Assembly (NCBI RefSeq): GCF_030052815.1
Contig: NC_079505.1
Span: 79,182,351-79,246,350 of the forward strand
Reading direction: 5' to 3'
Origin: Hevea brasiliensis
Taxonomy: Eukaryota > Streptophyta > Magnoliopsida > Malpighiales > Euphorbiaceae
DNA length: 64,000 bases
The stretch's first letter is position 1. Every line of letters starts with the position of its first letter. Position numbers and translations under genes: made by a program. The notes below the pieces were generated by a model. The model saw nothing but the letters and a program-made list of their open reading frames with translations. It did no database searches and was not told the origin of the DNA. Shown here piece by piece: positions 61,094 through 64,000 of the stretch.

Positions 61094-62634
61094 CTATTGA
61101 AATTTAATATGTAATTGTTATAAAAAATGAAAAAAATTAAATGCATTAAAGATAGGAAAATTTATTTTTTAGTGCTTTCGACAAATTTTCTGTCATTCAT
61201 AATACTCAAACTACTATTTTAATCCCTCTATTTAAGGAAATATTAGTTGATATTTGAATTTTTAAAAACACTATTATTTAGTCTCTCAATTTTAGTAAAA
61301 CTAATTAATTGATCTATATATTTTAAAAAATATTATATTTTAAAAAATACATTCTTAGATAAAAATAGAAATTTTGTTATATAGAGATCAAATTTAAATT
61401 TATATTTTTTTTAATGTTCAATTGCTTATACATCATTTTTGTGTTTTTCTTATTGAAAAATAATTTTCCTTATTTGGAAATTTTGGGAAACTAATTAACT
61501 TTTTTATATAGAAATTTGAATAATTTTTATCAATAAATAAAAATAAAAAGAGAATGAGGGGGAGAAAGGTGTGGGTATAGGGGAGAAGAAACATGAAAAG
61601 AGTGAAATAAAAGATGATAAGAGAGAAATAGGGAAGAGATGATTAGGATAATTTAAATATAAAAAATAATTATAGAACTAAATAACTAATGGATTAACAT
61701 GTTTTTTTAAGATATAAGGGCTAACTAATTAGTTTTACTAAAATAGAGAAACTAAACAATAGTTTGACCAGTATTAACTAATTAAAAAATTGACGAAGAA
61801 ACTAAATAGTTTAATAAGATTAAAATATAATGACTAAATAATATATTTTTTAAAATATAAAAATTAAATAATTAATTTCATTAAAATATAAAAATTAAAT
61901 AATAATTTATCCTTAAAGATAATAATGTTTACGGCCTCCCTAATGCATAAACTTATATGCAAGTAACTATTAGCTAGTACAAGGCTTTAAAATAGATAAA
62001 TTTATTTTTCCCATAAAAATTACAAATGAATTTATGTTTATGCATGTAAACCTATAATTATTAGGAATTCAACTAGGCCAAATCAAAGATTATAGAGGTT
62101 AAAATTTTGTTGAAGCTCAAATTTTAATTTTCCTTGTAATCTCATTATGATAGATTATAAAAATCATTTCAAGTTATTATGATAGAACCCAAATCAACAA
62201 CCTTACCAATCAAACATCTAATAAAATTTGTAGTCGGTTAACATTTGAAAAAAAAAAAAGCATTTACTGGCCGATCAGATTTGATTGACTAGACGACATG
62301 AGAAAGTGGGAGTAATGATCGATCGCAAGAAAACAGAGATTAGGGAGATGGAGGATGGCTATGGAAGATGTGGTGGTGGGTAGAAGGCGTATAGGGAGAA
62401 GGATGAAGGAAGTGGGGTGGTGAGCGATGGTAGAAGTGAAAATGTTGACTCATCAGGGATGGAAGTAGTCATTCAACTTAATTTGGAGATAAAAATAAAT
62501 ATTAAAATAAAATTAAATGAAATTTTATTAAAAATAAAAAAATTAAAATATAAAATATAAAATATTTAAAAATTAAATTTAAATAAATTAAAATTATGAA
62601 TAAAATTTTAATTTTCAAATTTTGAGGGGTTGGG
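60892..62634. other. Intergenic DNA with TA microsatellite
   Basis: The RGF 3' UTR is followed by AT-rich DNA. (TA)n occupies 61039-61090. No open frame or RNA gene is supported. Confidence 0.5.
61039..61090. repeat. (TA)26 microsatellite
   Basis: About 26 uninterrupted TA units, roughly 150 bp downstream of the RGF stop codon. Confidence 0.95.
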
Positions 62635-64000
62635 TGTCACGATCCAACCTATGGGCCGAACCGGCACTAGGACCTGAGCCAGCCTAAAGCCTCCGAGGCC
62701 CGTAGTAAGCCTAACTATTTCTTAACCCAACTCTAAGGCCTATTTGGGCTCAATTTCAAGAATTCAACCGGATAGAGTCCGGCCATAAAATAGACATTTC
62801 AACGGGGAGTTTTTGACTCACCCGACCTGTAAACACATTATATAATCAATTGGGGAGCTCAGCTCATCCTGCACATACTCATACAACATAAAAATAAATT
62901 GGAGCTCAGTTCGCTCATCCAATCCACCAACATGCATAAAATAATAAGTTTACAGGTCCAAAATAACAATATATATTACAGACCCAATTCAAATAATTAT
63001 TTCTAACACATGTGAAAATTCTAAGAGTTAACAGGTTTATACAAAAATAAATAAACGACCTGCGATGAAGAAAAGCAGGTTAACCTCAAAAATATCCTCC
63101 TGTGGACTGGAAAAATATTGAACAGGAGTGAGCGTTTGACTCAGAGAGTAAAATATCAATTTTAACCATAATCTCTATAACTATCTAAAGTTAATGCACC
63201 ATGTAGAGTGAAATACAACATCAGCAATAATTTCACATCATAACAGTAAAAAGGTAATTTGGAGCACTCACACACTCAGTAATATCAAACAATACATATA
63301 TGGGAGCTGATCCCCTATACAGCTCTCTTAATCCAACCTGTGCCAGCGAAGAACTCAGCTCGGACTTCCACTTAGTAACCAAATCGGGGTCCCAACGAAA
63401 AACCCAAGCCGTGTCTACCCCGAAGGACCGGGTCCTAGCGAAGATCTCAAGCCGTGTCTACCCGTCCTATCCATAGTCAACACCACATCACACGAACACC
63501 AACGCACGCACACTGCTCCAAATTACCATAACAACATCCATGACACTTTAACAGTTATGAATACAACATAAAACGTGCCTAGAGTTTAACTACATAGATA
63601 CATATATATAAGTGATGCATGGGCATGCTTAAACATATAATAATATCGAAATTACAATTAAATTAATATTTTACTCACAGACTTGACAGTAATCACTGTG
63701 GTGGCTGGGCGGAGGAAGAAGGCTGTCCCGGCTCACCTGACAATTTTATTACAATCATTTAATAAATTTGACTCAATACAAACTAAGAAAAGACCAAATA
63801 CGTCCTAAGTCGTGCCGAAAATCCGGCAGAGTCTCCCCTATACTTAGGACCTACCCAACCTGCAAAAGGGCTCAAAACGCACTTCTATATTCACCAACCA
63901 TACACCCACAACTCAATCAAATCACACAGCCCCTCCTGGGCCCATCCAAACAGTCATCAATCACAATATATAAATTTACAGTTTAGTCCTTATAATTGAT
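62635..64000 (-). mobile_element. Partial gypsy LTR, same family as 6197-16607, inverted
   Basis: Read on the minus strand, this matches the last ~1.4 kb of the 2.7-kb LTRs, ending TCGTGACA at 62635. It includes the GGGAGCTGATCCCC-type stretch and the CTTGAGA...CTCGCT motifs. No primer binding site follows at lower coordinates, so it is a 3' LTR or a solo LTR. It continues past the window edge. Confidence 0.9.

Overview
This window is nuclear DNA of a flowering plant, almost certainly a eudicot. It has AT-rich intergenic DNA, short GT-AG introns, plant-specific gene families (a PUB-type E3 ligase, a plastid HSP90, a phage-type organellar RNA polymerase, an RGF/GOLVEN peptide hormone) and plant LTR retrotransposons primed by initiator-Met tRNA. 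The species cannot be fixed from the sequence alone.

Layout, left to right. 971-4632 (-): a U-box/ARM E3 ubiquitin ligase whose second coding exon lacks a normal AG acceptor. 6197-16607 (+): a complete but decayed Ty3/gypsy chromovirus with 2.7-kb LTRs. 17475-18024: a 550-bp hAT-type MITE with a perfect 8-bp target-site duplication. 18600-21631 (+): a five-exon vacuolar-type amino acid transporter (AVT6-like). 23100-37378 (-): a 19-exon phage-type RNA polymerase of the RPOTm class, with a Ty1/copia element (29138-34249) inside intron 6. 38676-51550 (-): an 18-exon plastid HSP90 (HSP90-5 type), with a 5,554-bp element (39341-44894) bounded by a perfect TSD inside its penultimate intron. 52754-55128 (-): a six-exon ABHD17-like alpha/beta hydrolase with a repetitive RxS-rich tail. 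60237-60891 (+): a three-exon RGF/GOLVEN/CLEL peptide precursor ending in a 13-residue hormone motif. 62635-64000 (-): part of a third LTR of the same gypsy family, cut by the window edge.

The exon chains of the AVT6, RPOT, HSP90, hydrolase and RGF genes were joined by eye from GT..AG borders, and their phases close exactly (457, 991, 797, 403 and 153 aa). The polymerase and the HSP90 are neighbours on the same strand. Both serve organelle gene expression or protein folding, and both have AAACCCT telo-box motifs upstream, but nothing shows they are co-regulated.

The most unusual objects are three. First, the 5.55-kb element in the HSP90 intron: clean TSD, TGTCG...CGACA ends, no second LTR that I can see, a decayed Transposase_28-like gene on the opposite strand to its own promoter, and an array of about eight 58-bp repeats. 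Second, the lost splice acceptor in the PUB gene. Third, the decay of the gypsy polyprotein, in which the stops I could align each derive from a C-to-T or G-to-A change.
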